From Acanthamoeba sp. SK_2022b (Eukaryota > Discosea > Longamoebia > Acanthamoebidae), in contig JANDJZ010000301.1 in NCBI GenBank assembly GCA_027943245.1, positions 1 to 55,816 of the forward strand: 55,816 nt of DNA. The letters run 5' to 3'. The position numbers and the translations under genes are program-made. The notes beneath the pieces are model-generated. The model did not search any database. It was not told the DNA's origin and saw only the letters and a program-made list of their open reading frames with translations. This document shows, one piece after another, positions 20,056-29,489 of the stretch. Positions within the stretch are counted from its first letter, which is position 1, and every line of letters starts with the position of its first letter.

Positions 20056-20543
20056 GCCTTGCCCTCCGCGGCGCGCAGGCCGTCGATCAGTTCGTCGAGC
20101 TTTTCGTTGCTCATGAAGCTGCACATGCAGCGGTCGTTCACCAGCATCACCGGCGAATCCGCGCAGGCACCCAGGCACTCGGACTGCTGCAGCGTGAACA
20201 TGCCGTCGGGCGTGGTCTCGCCCATCTTGATGCCCAGGCGGGATTCCAGATGGTGCAGCGCCTTGTAGCCGTCGCGCAGCTGGCAGGGCAGGTTGGTGCA
20301 GACGTTCAGCTTGAACTTGCCCACCGGCCGCTGGTTGTACATGTTGTAGAACGTGGTGACTTCGTGCACCGCGATCTCGGCCATGCCCAGGAACTCGGCG
20401 ATCACGGCCTCGCTCTCGGGACTGACCCAGCCCTGCTCCTGCTGCACGATGGACAGGCAGGCCATCACGGCCGACTGCTTCTGGTCGGCCGGGTACTTGG
20501 CCACCTCGCGCGCAAAGCGCTCCTTGGTCGCTTCGGTAATCAT
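20052..20543 (-). CDS. nuoE: NADH-quinone oxidoreductase subunit E
   Basis: The product has 163 residues. It is a thioredoxin-fold 2Fe-2S protein (cluster N1a) of the NADH dehydrogenase module. The four ligands are Cys82, Cys87 (CTNLPC) and Cys123, Cys127 (CLGAC). It is preceded by nuoD with a 4-base overlap and overlaps nuoF by 4 bases, so nuoD-E-F are likely translationally coupled. Confidence 0.96.
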   Translation of the reverse strand: MITEATKERFAREVAKYPADQKQSAVMACLSIVQQEQGWVSPESEAVIAEFLGMAEIAVHEVTTFYNMYNQRPVGKFKLNVCTNLPCQLRDGYKALHHLESRLGIKMGETTPDGMFTLQQSECLGACADSPVMLVNDRCMCSFMSNEKLDELIDGLRAAEGKA

Positions 20544-20936
20544 CGGTCAACGTCTCCAAACACGATGTCCAGGGTACTCAGCACCATCACGGCGTCGGCC
20601 AGCATGTGGCCTCGGCACAGTTCGTCCATGGCGGACAGATTGGCGAATCCCGGCGGACGGATCTTCAGGCGGTAGGGCTTGTTGGCCCCGTCGCTCACGA
20701 TGTAGATGCCGAACTCCCCCTTGGGGTGTTCGATGGCCGCGTAAGCCTCGCCTTCGGGCACGCGGAAACCTTCGGTGAAGAGCTTGAAGTGGTGGATCAG
20801 CTCTTCCATGTTGGACTTCATGCCTTCGCGCGGCGGCGGGGCGATCTTGTGGTTGTCCACGATCACCGGGCCCGGGTTGGCACGCAGCCAGTCCACGCAC
20901 TGCTTGATGATGCGGTTGGACTGGCGCATTTCGGCC

Positions 20937-20968
<32 letters not shown>

Positions 20969-21793
20969 GGTCTTGCCCACGGGCACGTCGAAGTCCATGC
21001 GGTCATAGACCTCGTAGGGCTGCGACTTGCGCATGTCCCAGGCCACGCCGGAGGCACGCAGCATGGGGCCGGTCAGGCCCAGGTTCATGGCACGCTCGGC
21101 CGTCACCACGCCGATGTCCACGTTGCGCTGCTTCCAGATGCGGTTGTCGGTCAGCAGGGTCTCGTACTCGTCGGCGCACTTGGGGAAGCGCTGCGTGAAG
21201 TCGTCGATGAAGTCCAGCAGCGAGCCCTGGCGGTTGCGGTTCATGACCTCGACCGAGCGCGCATTGCGCACCTTGCTGGCCTTGTACTGCGGCATGGTGT
21301 CGGGCAGGTCGCGGTAGACGCCGCCCGGACGGAAATAGGCCGCGTGCATGCGCGCGCCGGAGACCGCCTCGTACATGTCCATGAGGTCTTCGCGCTCACG
21401 GAAGGTATAGATCAGCGTCGTGGAGCTGCCTGCATCGTTGCCGCTGGAGCCCAGCCACATCAGGTGATTCATGATGCGGGTGATCTCCGAATACATCACG
21501 CGGATGTACTGGGCGCGAATGGGCACTTCGATGCCCAGCAGCTTCTCGATGGCCAGGCAGTAGGCGTGCTCGTTGCACATCATGGACACGTAGTCCAGCC
21601 GGTCCATATAGGGCAGCGACTGGATGTAGGTCTTGCTCTCTGCCAGTTTTTCCGTCGCGCGGTGCAGCAGACCGATGTGCGGGTCTGCACGCTGCACCAC
21701 TTCACCGTCGAGCTCCAGCACCAGGCGCAGCACGCCGTGCGCTGCCGGGTGCTGCGGACCAAAGTTCAGGGAATAGTTCTTGATTTCAGCCAT
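20540..21793 (-). CDS. nuoD: NADH-quinone oxidoreductase subunit D
   Basis: The product has 417 residues, the 49-kDa subunit that forms the quinone site with NuoB. Family features include [20 protein letters not shown] at the N-terminus, carrying the quinone-site histidine loop, and the C-terminal DIVFGDVDR. nuoC and nuoD are separate genes here, unlike the fused nuoCD of enterics. It follows nuoC by 32 bases. Confidence 0.96.
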
Positions 21794-21825
21794 GGTCGTC
21801 CATCAAAAAGGCGCCTGCAGCGCCT

Positions 21826-22437
21826 TCAGTGCAGGCCCCCGTAGTTGTCTTCGCGGATGATCCGCGGCGTGATCTCGCGGGGCTCGATGGTGACCGGCTG
21901 GTACACCACGCGCTGCTGTTCGGGGTCATAGCGCATCTCCACATGGCCCGACAGCGGGAAGTCCTTGCGGAAGGGATGGCCGATGAAGCCGTAGTCGGTC
22001 AGGATGCGGCGCAGGTCGTCATGGCCATCGAAGACGATGCCGAACAGGTCGAACGCCTCGCGCTCGAACCAGTTGGCGCCGGCCCAGATGGGAGTGACCG
22101 AAGCCACCACCGGAAAATCGTCGTCGGTACAGAAGACGCGAACGCGCAGGCGCTGGTTCAGGCTGATCGACAGCAGGTGGGACACCACGGCAAAGCGCGG
22201 CCCTTCGCGGCCGACTTCCGCATAGGTGGAATAGTCCACGCCACACAGGTCCACCAGAACCTCGAACCGGCAATCCGGGGCGCTGTGCAGAACCTGCATG
22301 GCCTCCAGATAGTTGGCAGCGGACACTTCGACCGTCACCTCGCCCAGGGCCACGGTCACGCTGCGCGCCTTGTCGCCCAAGGCAGCAGCCACCACATCCC
22401 GAAGCACTTCGGGGTGAATCGCAATAGCAGTCATCAT
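21826..22437 (-). CDS. nuoC: NADH-quinone oxidoreductase subunit C
   Basis: The product has 203 residues (30-kDa subunit) of the peripheral arm connecting module. The family signature lies in [20 protein letters not shown] and in [19 protein letters not shown]. Two ATG codons in a row (22437 and 22434) are possible starts. It follows nuoB by 7 to 10 bases. Confidence 0.95.
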   Translation of the reverse strand: MMTAIAIHPEVLRDVVAAALGDKARSVTVALGEVTVEVSAANYLEAMQVLHSAPDCRFEVLVDLCGVDYSTYAEVGREGPRFAVVSHLLSISLNQRLRVRVFCTDDDFPVVASVTPIWAGANWFEREAFDLFGIVFDGHDDLRRILTDYGFIGHPFRKDFPLSGHVEMRYDPEQQRVVYQPVTIEPREITPRIIREDNYGGLH

Positions 22438-22444
22438 CTAGCCC

Positions 22445-22924
22445 TTAGACGCGAGCGATGGTATGGGTGCGGCGGATCTTCTGCTGCAGCTGGATGATGC
22501 CGTAGATCAGGGCTTCCGCCGTGGGGGGGCAGCCAGGCACATAGACATCGACCGGCACGATGCGGTCGCAGCCACGCACCACGGAATAGCTGTAGTGGTA
22601 GTAGCCGCCGCCATTGGCGCACGAGCCCATGGAGATGACCCAGCGCGGCTCGGACATCTGGTCATAGACCTTGCGCATGGCGGGCGCCATCTTGTTGCAC
22701 AGGGTGCCGGCCACAATCATCAGGTCCGACTGGCGGGGGCTGGCACGGAAGACTTCCGAGCCAAAGCGGCCAATGTCGTAACGCGCCGCCGCAGCGTGCA
22801 TCATCTCGACCGCGCAGCAGGCCAGACCAAATGTCATGGGCCACAGCGAGCCCGTCTTGGCCCAATTCACCACCGAGTCGTAACTCGTGGTGATGAAGCC
22901 TTCCTTCATCACGCCTTCGATCAT
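22445..22924 (-). CDS. nuoB: NADH-quinone oxidoreductase subunit B
   Basis: The product has 159 residues. It holds cluster N2, the last electron carrier before quinone. The ligands are the adjacent Cys36 and Cys37 ([10 protein letters not shown]), Cys102 (GSCANGGG) and Cys132 (GCPPTAEAL). It follows nuoA by 23 bases. Confidence 0.96.
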   Translation of the reverse strand: MIEGVMKEGFITTSYDSVVNWAKTGSLWPMTFGLACCAVEMMHAAAARYDIGRFGSEVFRASPRQSDLMIVAGTLCNKMAPAMRKVYDQMSEPRWVISMGSCANGGGYYHYSYSVVRGCDRIVPVDVYVPGCPPTAEALIYGIIQLQQKIRRTHTIARV

Positions 22925-22947
22925 CGTGTTTCCTTAGTGAACCCGCA

Positions 22948-23307
22948 TCAGTCCCAGTCCAACGCACCCTTCTTCCATTCGTAGACAAAGCCCACGACGA
23001 GAACGGTCAGGAAAATCAGGACAGCGGCGAAACCAGCCCCACCCACGTCCCGAAGCGCAACGGCCCAGGGCAGCAGAAAGGCGATTTCCAAATCAAATAG
23101 GATGAACAGGATGGCGACGAGGTAGTAGCGCACATCGAATTTCATGCGCGCGTCTTCGAAGGCCTCGAAGCCACATTCGTAGGGAGAGTTCTTGGCGGCA
23201 TCGGGCCGGTTCGGACCCAGCACATACCCCAGTACCAGGGGAACTACGCCGACACCCATGCCGACGAGAATGAACAAGAGAACGGGAAGATACTGGTCGA
23301 TGTTCAT
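22948..23307 (-). CDS. nuoA: NADH-quinone oxidoreductase subunit A
   Basis: The product has 119 residues and three membrane spans. Family features are the [20 protein letters not shown] loop between helix 1 and 2, and [18 protein letters not shown]. It is the first gene of the nuoA-N operon. Only 73 bases separate it from the tRNA-Leu gene upstream on the same strand, so nuo may be read from a promoter upstream of the tRNA as well as its own. Confidence 0.95.
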   Translation of the reverse strand: MNIDQYLPVLLFILVGMGVGVVPLVLGYVLGPNRPDAAKNSPYECGFEAFEDARMKFDVRYYLVAILFILFDLEIAFLLPWAVALRDVGGAGFAAVLIFLTVLVVGFVYEWKKGALDWD

Positions 23308-23380
23308 CGTGTGCGGCTACCTTGAAAGGCATGCCCGCACCGATCAGCCTGATCAGCAGGGCAGGCTCTTAGTTATATCT

Positions 23381-23465
23381 TGGTGCCGTCGGCGAGACTC
23401 GAACTCGCACAGCTTTCGCCACTACCCCCTCAAGATAGCGTGTCTACCAATTTCACCACGACGGC
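23381..23465 (-). tRNA. tRNA-Leu (anticodon GAG)
   Basis: The 85-base minus-strand sequence folds as a class II tRNA. The acceptor stem GCCGUCG/CGACGGC is perfect and is followed by discriminator A and an encoded CCA. The anticodon arm CUAUC-UUGAGGG-GGUAG gives anticodon GAG (leucine, CUC/CUU codons). A long variable arm and the T-loop GUUCGAGUC are present. It sits between the secG terminator and nuoA. Confidence 0.95.
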
Positions 23466-23542
23466 TACGTCTCGATTTCGGCTGGCTCTTTATCTTCGTT
23501 GCAAAGATTCTGCCTACCGAACAATCTCTAGATTCTACTCTG

Positions 23543-23571
23543 AAAAACCCTCGGACCAGGAGGACCGAGGG
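23543..23571 (-). terminator. Intrinsic terminator of the secG transcript
   Basis: On the minus strand CCCTCGG and CCGAGGG form a 7-base stem around a 10-base loop (stem arms at 23548-23554 and 23565-23571) followed directly by TTTTT (23543-23547). It starts 12 bases after the secG stop and separates the tpiA-secG transcript from tRNA-Leu and nuo. Confidence 0.85.
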
Positions 23572-23583
23572 CTTTGTTCGAAA

Positions 23584-23976
23584 TTATTTCGTGGGGATCT
23601 GGGCCGCACCTTCAGCACCGGCAGCAGGCGCCTGACCTGCCGCAGGAGCAGGCACTTCGCCAGCAGCGCCAGGGACGGCGGGAGCCGGTGCCGTGATGGG
23701 GGCCGCGCCTTCCAGCACGCTGCCCGAGCTGACGGGGCGCGCATTGCTCAGATAGGCCAGCGCCAGCGTGGTCACGAAGAACACCGTGGCCAGGCCTGCC
23801 GTGGAGCGCGACAGAAAGTTCGCGCTGCCCGAGGCACCGAACAGGCTGCCGGAGCTGCCGCTGCCGAACGAGGCGCCCATGTCGGCGCCCTTTCCGTGCT
23901 GGATCAGGATCAGGCCGATCATGCCGAGTGCCGACAGCATCTGGACGGCGAGGATCACGCTTGCGAATGCATTCAT
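23584..23976 (-). CDS. secG: Protein translocase subunit SecG
   Basis: The product has 130 residues. It has two membrane segments (ASVILAVQMLSALGMIGLIL and LATVFFVTTLALAYL) joined by the Gly/Ser-rich loop with the family block HGKGADMGASFGSG. A Pro/Ala-rich C-terminal tail follows. SecG assists SecYE and SecA in protein export across the inner membrane. It lies 58 bases behind tpiA and ends in a clear terminator, which is the usual tpiA-secG-tRNA-Leu-nuo arrangement. Confidence 0.93.
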   Translation of the reverse strand: MNAFASVILAVQMLSALGMIGLILIQHGKGADMGASFGSGSSGSLFGASGSANFLSRSTAGLATVFFVTTLALAYLSNARPVSSGSVLEGAAPITAPAPAVPGAAGEVPAPAAGQAPAAGAEGAAQIPTK

Positions 23977-24034
23977 TGGTTGTACCTGCTAGTAACGCGA
24001 GAGCTAAAAAAGCGAATGGAGAAACTGCTCCGGC

Positions 24035-24781
24035 TCACTGGGCCGCAGCGATGATGGTCAGGAAATCCGGCGCCTTGAGCGACGCCCCGCCCACAAGACC
24101 ACCGTCAATGTCGGCCTGGGCCAGAAGCTGGGCTGCATTGGAGGCATTCATGCTGCCGCCGTAGAGCAAGGGGATGCGGTCAGCCTGCCGGCTGGCAGCC
24201 GCCAGCTGGGCGCGCAGCACGGCATGCACCTGCTGCGCCTGCTCGGGTGTTGCGGTCCTGCCGGTGCCGATGGCCCAGACAGGCTCGTAGGCCACGACCA
24301 GCTCACTGATGCACTGACCCACCTGATGGATCACGGCTGCCAGCTGGCGCTTGACGACTTCCTCGGTCTGCCCCGCCTCGCGCTCTGCCAGCGTTTCGCC
24401 CACACAGACGATGGGCGTGACGCCCTTGGCCAGCGCAGCCTGCGCCTTCAAGGCCACCACGGCATCGGTTTCACCATGGTATTGGCGACGCTCCGAGTGC
24501 CCCACCAAGGTGTAGCGCACGTCAAAATCCTGGAGCATGGCAGCCGAAAGCTCTCCCGTGTAGGCGCCCGAGTCATGCTGCGACACATCCTGCGCAGCCA
24601 CGCCAATGGACGAACCTGCAAGCTCGGCCTGGGCCTGGGCCAGATAGGCGGCCGGCACGGCCACCGCCACACCCGCATTTCCACCTTCGGGCAGCCCCTG
24701 CTTGAGGGCCTTGAGCAACACGGCATTGGCAGCCAGGCTGCCATTCATCTTCCAGTTGCCGACGATGAGTTTCTTCTTCAT
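24035..24781 (-). CDS. tpiA: Triosephosphate isomerase
   Basis: The product has 248 residues, the normal length. It interconverts dihydroxyacetone phosphate and glyceraldehyde 3-phosphate in glycolysis and gluconeogenesis. Catalytic residues are all present: Lys11 (GNWKMNG), His95 (VGHSERR) and Glu166 ([11 protein letters not shown]). The start at 24781 ([10 protein letters not shown]) is chosen over ATG 24790 because it matches family N-termini. It starts 2 bases after the quinone oxidoreductase stop. Confidence 0.96.
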   Translation of the reverse strand: MKKKLIVGNWKMNGSLAANAVLLKALKQGLPEGGNAGVAVAVPAAYLAQAQAELAGSSIGVAAQDVSQHDSGAYTGELSAAMLQDFDVRYTLVGHSERRQYHGETDAVVALKAQAALAKGVTPIVCVGETLAEREAGQTEEVVKRQLAAVIHQVGQCISELVVAYEPVWAIGTGRTATPEQAQQVHAVLRAQLAAASRQADRIPLLYGGSMNASNAAQLLAQADIDGGLVGGASLKAPDFLTIIAAAQ

Positions 24782-24783
24782 GG

Positions 24784-25785
24784 TTACCACGTCAAAACGA
24801 TTTTGCCGGTGTGCTGACTCGACTCCATCAGCGCGTGCGCCTTGTCGGCATCAGCGGCAGCAAAGGTGCTGTGAATCACAGGGCGGATACCGCCCGCCTC
24901 GATGAGCGGCCAGACCTCGCGCCGCAGCGCCTGGGCGATGGCCGCCTTGAAGGCGACAGGACGCGGACGCAGCGTGGAGCCCGTCACCAGCAGGCGACGG
25001 CGCAGGACCAGGCCCGCATCGAACTCCGCCTTGATGCCGCCCTGCACCGCAATGATGACCAGACGGCCATCCTCGGCCAGGCTCTGCACTTCGCGCGCCA
25101 CATAGCTGCCCGCCACCATGTCCAGGATCACGTCCACGCCCTTGCCGTCGGTGATGCGCTGCACCTCCGCGGCAAAGTCCTGGGTACGGTAGTTGATGGC
25201 ATGGTCGGCGCCCAGCTTCAGGCAGTCGGCGCATTTGGCATCGGAGCCAGCCGTCACGATGACCGTGGCGCCACGCGCCTTGGCCAACTGGATGGCCGTC
25301 ACGCCAATGCCGCTGCTGCCGCCCTGCACCAGCAGGGTTTCGCCCGCCTGCAAGGCGCCGCGATCGAACACATTGCTCCAGACGGTGAAGAAGGTTTCGG
25401 GCAATGCCGAAGCCTCCACCTCGCTGAGCCCCGCCGGGATGGGCAGGCACTGGGCCACTGGCGCAACGCAGTACTCCGCATAGCCACCACCGGCCAGCAG
25501 CGCGCACACGCGGTCGCCCACGCGCAGGCCTGCCAGCCGCATGGCGTCGTCGTCACCCGACACGATCACCCCGGCCACTTCCAGCCCGGGCAGATCCGAG
25601 GCACCGGGCGGCGGGGCGTAGTGCCCCTTGCGCTGCAACACATCAGGGCGATTGACACCGCTGGCCGAGACCTGGATCAGCAACTCCTGCGCGCCGGCCA
25701 CGGGCAGCGGACGCTCGCCCAGGCGCAAGACATCGGGACCACCAAAGTCCGTGAGTTCCACGGCACGCATGATTTGCTTTTCCAT
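24784..25785 (-). CDS. NAD(P)H-quinone oxidoreductase, zinc-free MDR family (PIG3/QorA-like)
   Basis: The product has 333 residues. It is a medium-chain dehydrogenase/reductase without the structural zinc cysteines. The NADPH-binding loop reads [20 protein letters not shown], and the N-terminal GroES-like part contains [15 protein letters not shown] and the LPGLEVAG block. It likely reduces quinones or enones with NADPH in the cytoplasm. Start 25785 ([15 protein letters not shown]) has a GAGG ribosome site 7 bases upstream. Its stop is 2 bases before tpiA, so the two are co-transcribed. Confidence 0.87.
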   Translation of the reverse strand: MEKQIMRAVELTDFGGPDVLRLGERPLPVAGAQELLIQVSASGVNRPDVLQRKGHYAPPPGASDLPGLEVAGVIVSGDDDAMRLAGLRVGDRVCALLAGGGYAEYCVAPVAQCLPIPAGLSEVEASALPETFFTVWSNVFDRGALQAGETLLVQGGSSGIGVTAIQLAKARGATVIVTAGSDAKCADCLKLGADHAINYRTQDFAAEVQRITDGKGVDVILDMVAGSYVAREVQSLAEDGRLVIIAVQGGIKAEFDAGLVLRRRLLVTGSTLRPRPVAFKAAIAQALRREVWPLIEAGGIRPVIHSTFAAADADKAHALMESSQHTGKIVLTW

Positions 25786-25905
25786 TTTTCGACCTCGCAA
25801 TCCCTGTCAAAAATGCCACAAGCGCTGAACAGGTCAGCGCTTTTTCCAGTCACCGCATGCACCTGCAAGGCCACCCCCCTTTTTGGGGAACGGCCTTGCC
25901 GGGCA

Positions 25906-28167
25906 TTACTGCTGCTGTTGCTGTTGCTGCTCGCCCTCGGCAGCCGGACGACCGCCTTCACGGGGCTCGCGAGGTTCACGCGGCTCGCGGTACTCGCGTT
26001 GCTGGCGGGGCTCACGCGGCTGGCGGAACTCACGCTCGGCAGGCGCGGGGCGCTCGCTGCGCTCCATGCCGGCAGGACGCTCGGTCAACGCCTTCAGCGA
26101 CAGCTTGACACGACCCTTTTCGTCGGTCTCCATGACCTTGACCTTGATGATCTGGCCTTCCTGCAGGTAGTCGGCGACGCGCTCCACGCGCTCGTGGGCA
26201 ATCTGGCTGATGTGCAGCAGACCGTCCTTGCCGGGCAGCAGGTTCACGAGAGCACCGAAGTCCAGGATCTTGGTGACCGGGCCTTCGTAGATCTTGCCGA
26301 TTTCGACTTCGGCCGTGATCTCTTCGATGCGGCGCTTGGCTTCGTCGGCCTTGGCGGCATCGCTGGAGGCGATGGTGATGGTGCCGTCTTCGCCGATGTC
26401 GATCTGCGTGCCGGTCTCTTCGGTCAGTGCACGGATGGTGGAGCCGCCCTTGCCGATCACGTCACGGATCTTCTCGGGGTTGATCTTCATCGTGTACAGC
26501 TTGGGAGCGAAGGACGAGATCTCGGCCTTGGCTTCGCCCATGGCTTCCTGCATCTTGCCCAGGATGTGCATGCGCGCTTCCTTGGCCTGGGCCAGGGCGA
26601 CCTGCATGATTTCCTTGGTGATGCCCTGGATCTTGATGTCCATCTGCAGCGCGGTGATGCCGCTGGTGGTGCCGGCCACCTTGAAGTCCATGTCGCCCAG
26701 GTGATCTTCGTCACCCAGGATGTCGGTCAGCACGGCGAAGCGGTTGTCTTCCTTGATCAGGCCCATGGCGATGCCGGCCACGTGGGCCTTCATCGGAACG
26801 CCCGCATCCATCATCGACAGGCAGCCGCCGCAGACCGAGGCCATGGACGAGGAGCCGTTGGACTCGGTGATTTCCGACACCACGCGAATGGTGTAGGGGA
26901 ACTCTTCCTTGCTGGGCAGGCAGGCCGCCAGGGCGCGCTTGGCCAGACGGCCGTGGCCGATTTCGCGGCGCTTGGTCGAGCCCATGCGGCCCACTTCGCC
27001 AGTGGCAAAGGGAGGCATGTTGTAGTGAAACAGGAAGCGGTCCTCGAACTCGCCGGCCAGCGCGTCGATGCGCTGCGCGTCGCGCTCGGTACCCAGCGTG
27101 GACACGACCAGGGCCTGCGTCTCGCCACGCGTGAACAGGGCCGAGCCGTGCGTGCGGGGCAGCACGGAGTTGCGGATTTCGATGGGGCGCACGGTGCGCG
27201 TGTCACGGCCGTCGATGCGCGGCTCGCCGGCCAGGATCTGGCTGCGAACGATGCGTGCCTCGATGTCGAACAGCATGCCTTCGACCTTGACGCCGTCGAA
27301 CTCCACGCCCTGGGCCGTCAGGCCGGCCTTCACGGCGGCGTAGGCTTCGCGGCAGGCCTGCGTGCGGCTTTGCTTGTTGCGGATCTGATAGGCCGCGCGC
27401 AGGGCTTCGTCACCCAGTGCGGCCACCTTGGCGATCAGCTCTTCATCCTTGGCGGGAGCGACCCAGTCCCAGACGGGCTTGCCGGCTTCGCGCACCAGTT
27501 CATGGATGGCGTCAATGGCGATGCGACCTTGCTCGTGGCCGAAGACCACGGCGCCCAGCATCACGTCTTCAGGCAGTTGCTGCGCCTCGGACTCCACCAT
27601 CAGCACGGCAGCTTCAGTACCGGCCACGACCAGATCCATCTGCGAATCCTTGCGCTGGGTCTGGCCGGGGTTGAGCACGTACTCACCATTGATGTAGCCC
27701 ACGCGGGCGGCACCGATGGGACCGTTGAACGGAATGCCCGACACGGACAGGGCGGCCGACGTGGCGATCAGGGCGGCGATGTCGGCATCGACTTCGGGGT
27801 TCAGCGACACGGTGTGGATGACCACATGCACGTCGTTGTAGAAACCTTCGGGGAACAGCGGGCGGATCGGACGGTCGATCAGGCGGCTGGTCAGGGTTTC
27901 CAGTTCGCTGGGCTTGGCTTCGCGCTTGAAGAAGCTGCCGGGGATCTTGCCTGCGGCGTAGGTCTTCTCGATGTAATCGACGGTCAGCGGGAAGAAGTCC
28001 TGGCCGGACTTGGCCTGCTTGGACGCCACCACGGTGGCCAGCACCACGGTGTCATCGATGTTGACCAGCACGGCGCCGGAAGCCTGGCGAGCGATCTCGC
28101 CGGTTTCCATGGTGACCGTGTGCTGGCCCCACTGGAAGGTCTTGGTGACTTTGTTGAAGATGGACAT
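25906..28167 (-). CDS. pnp: Polyribonucleotide nucleotidyltransferase (PNPase)
   Basis: The product has 753 residues. PNPase degrades RNA 3' to 5' by phosphorolysis and is part of the RNA degradosome. Two RNase PH domains are followed by KH ([10 protein letters not shown] near residue 574) and S1 ([16 protein letters not shown] near residue 630) domains. The active-site block [12 protein letters not shown] is near residue 436. The C-terminal tail from about residue 695 is an unusual low-complexity extension with repeated REP units (REPREPRE) and a run of seven Gln at the very end. Start 28167 ([14 protein letters not shown]) matches the family. It follows rpsO, with a hairpin in the leader. 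Confidence 0.96.
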   Translation of the reverse strand: MSIFNKVTKTFQWGQHTVTMETGEIARQASGAVLVNIDDTVVLATVVASKQAKSGQDFFPLTVDYIEKTYAAGKIPGSFFKREAKPSELETLTSRLIDRPIRPLFPEGFYNDVHVVIHTVSLNPEVDADIAALIATSAALSVSGIPFNGPIGAARVGYINGEYVLNPGQTQRKDSQMDLVVAGTEAAVLMVESEAQQLPEDVMLGAVVFGHEQGRIAIDAIHELVREAGKPVWDWVAPAKDEELIAKVAALGDEALRAAYQIRNKQSRTQACREAYAAVKAGLTAQGVEFDGVKVEGMLFDIEARIVRSQILAGEPRIDGRDTRTVRPIEIRNSVLPRTHGSALFTRGETQALVVSTLGTERDAQRIDALAGEFEDRFLFHYNMPPFATGEVGRMGSTKRREIGHGRLAKRALAACLPSKEEFPYTIRVVSEITESNGSSSMASVCGGCLSMMDAGVPMKAHVAGIAMGLIKEDNRFAVLTDILGDEDHLGDMDFKVAGTTSGITALQMDIKIQGITKEIMQVALAQAKEARMHILGKMQEAMGEAKAEISSFAPKLYTMKINPEKIRDVIGKGGSTIRALTEETGTQIDIGEDGTITIASSDAAKADEAKRRIEEITAEVEIGKIYEGPVTKILDFGALVNLLPGKDGLLHISQIAHERVERVADYLQEGQIIKVKVMETDEKGRVKLSLKALTERPAGMERSERPAPAEREFRQPREPRQQREYREPREPREPREGGRPAAEGEQQQQQQQ

Positions 28168-28238
28168 TGTTGCTCCTAGGGAATGTTGGCCAGATGCACT
28201 CATCCGGCCATGATGGAGAGCAATTCAGAACACGATGC

Positions 28239-28285
28239 CATTCCATTGCTGGATTTCTTGCTATCAAATCCGCAGCAATGGAATG
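28239..28285 (-). promoter_or_regulatory. Long hairpin in the pnp leader (possible RNase III/PNPase control site)
   Basis: CATTCCATTGCTG (28239-28251) is a perfect 13-base inverted match of CAGCAATGGAATG (28273-28285). Inside it GATTT (28252-28256) pairs with AAATC (28266-28270), leaving a 9-base loop and a 2-base bulge. It lies 71 to 118 bases before the pnp start. In E. coli a long stem in the pnp leader is cut by RNase III, which allows PNPase to repress its own synthesis. The position is the same; the shared mechanism is inference. Confidence 0.6.
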
Positions 28286-28319
28286 ACACAGCTTCGCTCT
28301 GTCTTGCTTTCTCCGAAGT

Positions 28320-28357
28320 AAAAAACGCCTGAGCTAGACAGGCTAACTCAGGCGTTT
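28320..28357 (-). terminator. Intrinsic terminator behind rpsO
   Basis: On the minus strand AAACGCCTGAG and CTCAGGCGTTT form a perfect 11-base stem (arms 28347-28357 and 28323-28333) with a 13-base loop. A six-base T run follows (28320-28325). It lies 16 bases after the rpsO stop, between rpsO and pnp, and would limit read-through into pnp. Confidence 0.88.
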
Positions 28358-28373
28358 CGATCTCCCACCGTGC

Positions 28374-28640
28374 TTACTTGCGCAGGCCCAGCTTGGCGAT
28401 CAGTGCGGTGTAGCGATCAGCGTCCTTGGACTTGAGGTAGTCCAGCAGCTTGCGACGGCGGCTCACCATGCGCAGCAGGCCGCGACGACCGTGGTGGTCC
28501 TTGGCGTGTTGCTTGAAGTGAGGGGTCAGCTCGTTGATGCGTGCGGTCAGCAGGGCCACTTGCACTTCTGGGCTACCAGTGTCGTTGGCAGAGCGTGCGT
28601 TGGACTTGACGACTTCAGCCTTCACGGAAGATGCGATCAT
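28374..28640 (-). CDS. rpsO: 30S ribosomal protein S15
   Basis: The product has 88 residues, matching the family length. Recognisable blocks are [40 protein letters not shown] and [10 protein letters not shown]15 binds 16S rRNA early in assembly of the small subunit. An AAGGA ribosome site sits before the ATG, and an extended -10 promoter lies about 115 bases upstream. It has its own terminator before pnp. Confidence 0.97.
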   Translation of the reverse strand: MIASSVKAEVVKSNARSANDTGSPEVQVALLTARINELTPHFKQHAKDHHGRRGLLRMVSRRRKLLDYLKSKDADRYTALIAKLGLRK

Positions 28641-28754
28641 TTTTTTTCCTTGGAAATTGGCGCCTCAAAGACAAAAGCAAGGAGGCAGCCTTGGTTACTT
28701 GCGCCGGGACTGGAAAGGCCCCGACGTGCGTCTTGCACCATGCAAAACCCTGGG

Positions 28755-28763
28755 ATTATAACA
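28755..28763 (-). promoter_or_regulatory. rpsO: Extended -10 promoter element for rpsO
   Basis: The minus strand reads TGTTATAAT: a consensus TATAAT with the TGn extension. No good -35 hexamer is seen 16 to 18 bases upstream, which fits an extended -10 promoter. The predicted leader to the rpsO start is about 110 bases. Confidence 0.65.
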
Positions 28764-28921
28764 AGCGCGCCCGGACCGGTATCCACACCTGATTTGCAGC
28801 CCTTTGCCACTTCGGCCTGCTGCCCGCCCAGAATCCCGCAAAGCCCGCGCCACAGGCATACCGTCACGAAGCACGGATATGTGGTGCGCAGGCATTCCAT
28901 ACACCAAGGGAGGGCCACGCC

Positions 28922-29236
28922 ATGGCAGTGCGTTTTTCATTCATTCCATCGACCCGACAAGCGCAGCTGCGGCAATGCGCCCTGCTCTGCCTGGTCGCGG
29001 CCCTGGGCCTGGCCCTGCCTGCCCAGGCTGCGTCCCATCGCGCCGACGCATCGGCTGCGCAAGGCTCCAAGCGCAAAAAGGGCGGGCAGCGGGTCCGGGT
29101 GCCGACGCAGCGCAGCAGCTCCGACGAGTCGCCCGAGCAACGCGACAAGCGGCTTTACCGCGAATGCCAGGGCAGGCACAACGCCGGAGCATGCGCCGGA
29201 TACACCGGGCAGCCGCCGGGCAGACGCCAGCGCTGA
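28922..29236 (+). CDS. Small secreted basic protein of unknown function
   Basis: The product has 104 residues. A signal peptide is visible (hydrophobic ALLCLVAALGLALPAQA, cleavage likely after AQA at residue 36). The mature part is strongly basic (KRKKGGQRVRV) and ends with a compact motif RLYRECQGRHNAGACAGYTG holding two cysteines. A GGGAGG ribosome site lies upstream of the ATG. Small Burkholderiales proteins with a REC-x-G-x-xNAGAC-x-GY ending are known to me but have no assigned role. It is divergent from rpsO. Confidence 0.6.
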   Translation: MAVRFSFIPSTRQAQLRQCALLCLVAALGLALPAQAASHRADASAAQGSKRKKGGQRVRVPTQRSSSDESPEQRDKRLYRECQGRHNAGACAGYTGQPPGRRQR

Positions 29237-29489
29237 CACGCTCCCAGAAACAGTCCTAGGCCGGCCTCGAATACCCAAAAATCCGGCAAAGCCTTGCCAT
29301 CATTGGATTTTTTCGCACCTCTGCACGCCTGAATTCAGCCCCATTCACTGCACAACTCCTATTTTTTGACCAAAGAAACAGATTGGTCTGAAAGACATGC
29401 ACGAACAACCCCAATAGATTGAGCGGCGCACGAAACAAGCAGCAACAACCAGCGTTGCGCAAGCCAATCGACGGGGAGGGATTCAAGAC

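Noticed and set aside
16549..20268. Very long plus-strand open frame (1239 codons) opposite nuoG-nuoF
   Set aside because: It is antisense to strongly conserved nuo genes. Its translation is low-complexity and rich in His, Gln, Gly, Ala and Val, as expected from the reverse strand of GC-rich genes with G/C third positions. No domain is visible.
18697..20559. Longer form of nuoF starting at 20559
   Set aside because: The extra N-terminus reads nuoE out of frame. The internal start at 20055 gives the family length and a 4-base overlap with nuoE.
25948..26010. Short tandem repeats in the 3' end of pnp as a CRISPR-like array
   Set aside because: The units are codon repeats (Arg-Glu-Pro) inside a coding frame, too short and without spacers. 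No CRISPR array or cas gene is seen in the window.
24811..28179. Plus-strand open frame of 1122 codons opposite the quinone oxidoreductase gene and pnp
   Set aside because: It is a shadow of two well supported minus-strand genes and crosses their boundary without regard to it.
29237..29489. Sigma-54 or sigma-70 promoter for the cluster 1 pilin operon
   Set aside because: I looked for GG-N10-GC and for TTGACA/TATAAT pairs. A TTGACC is present but without a matching -10, so no promoter is called. The GACCAA/TTGGTC inverted repeat nearby has its T run on the wrong side for a terminator.
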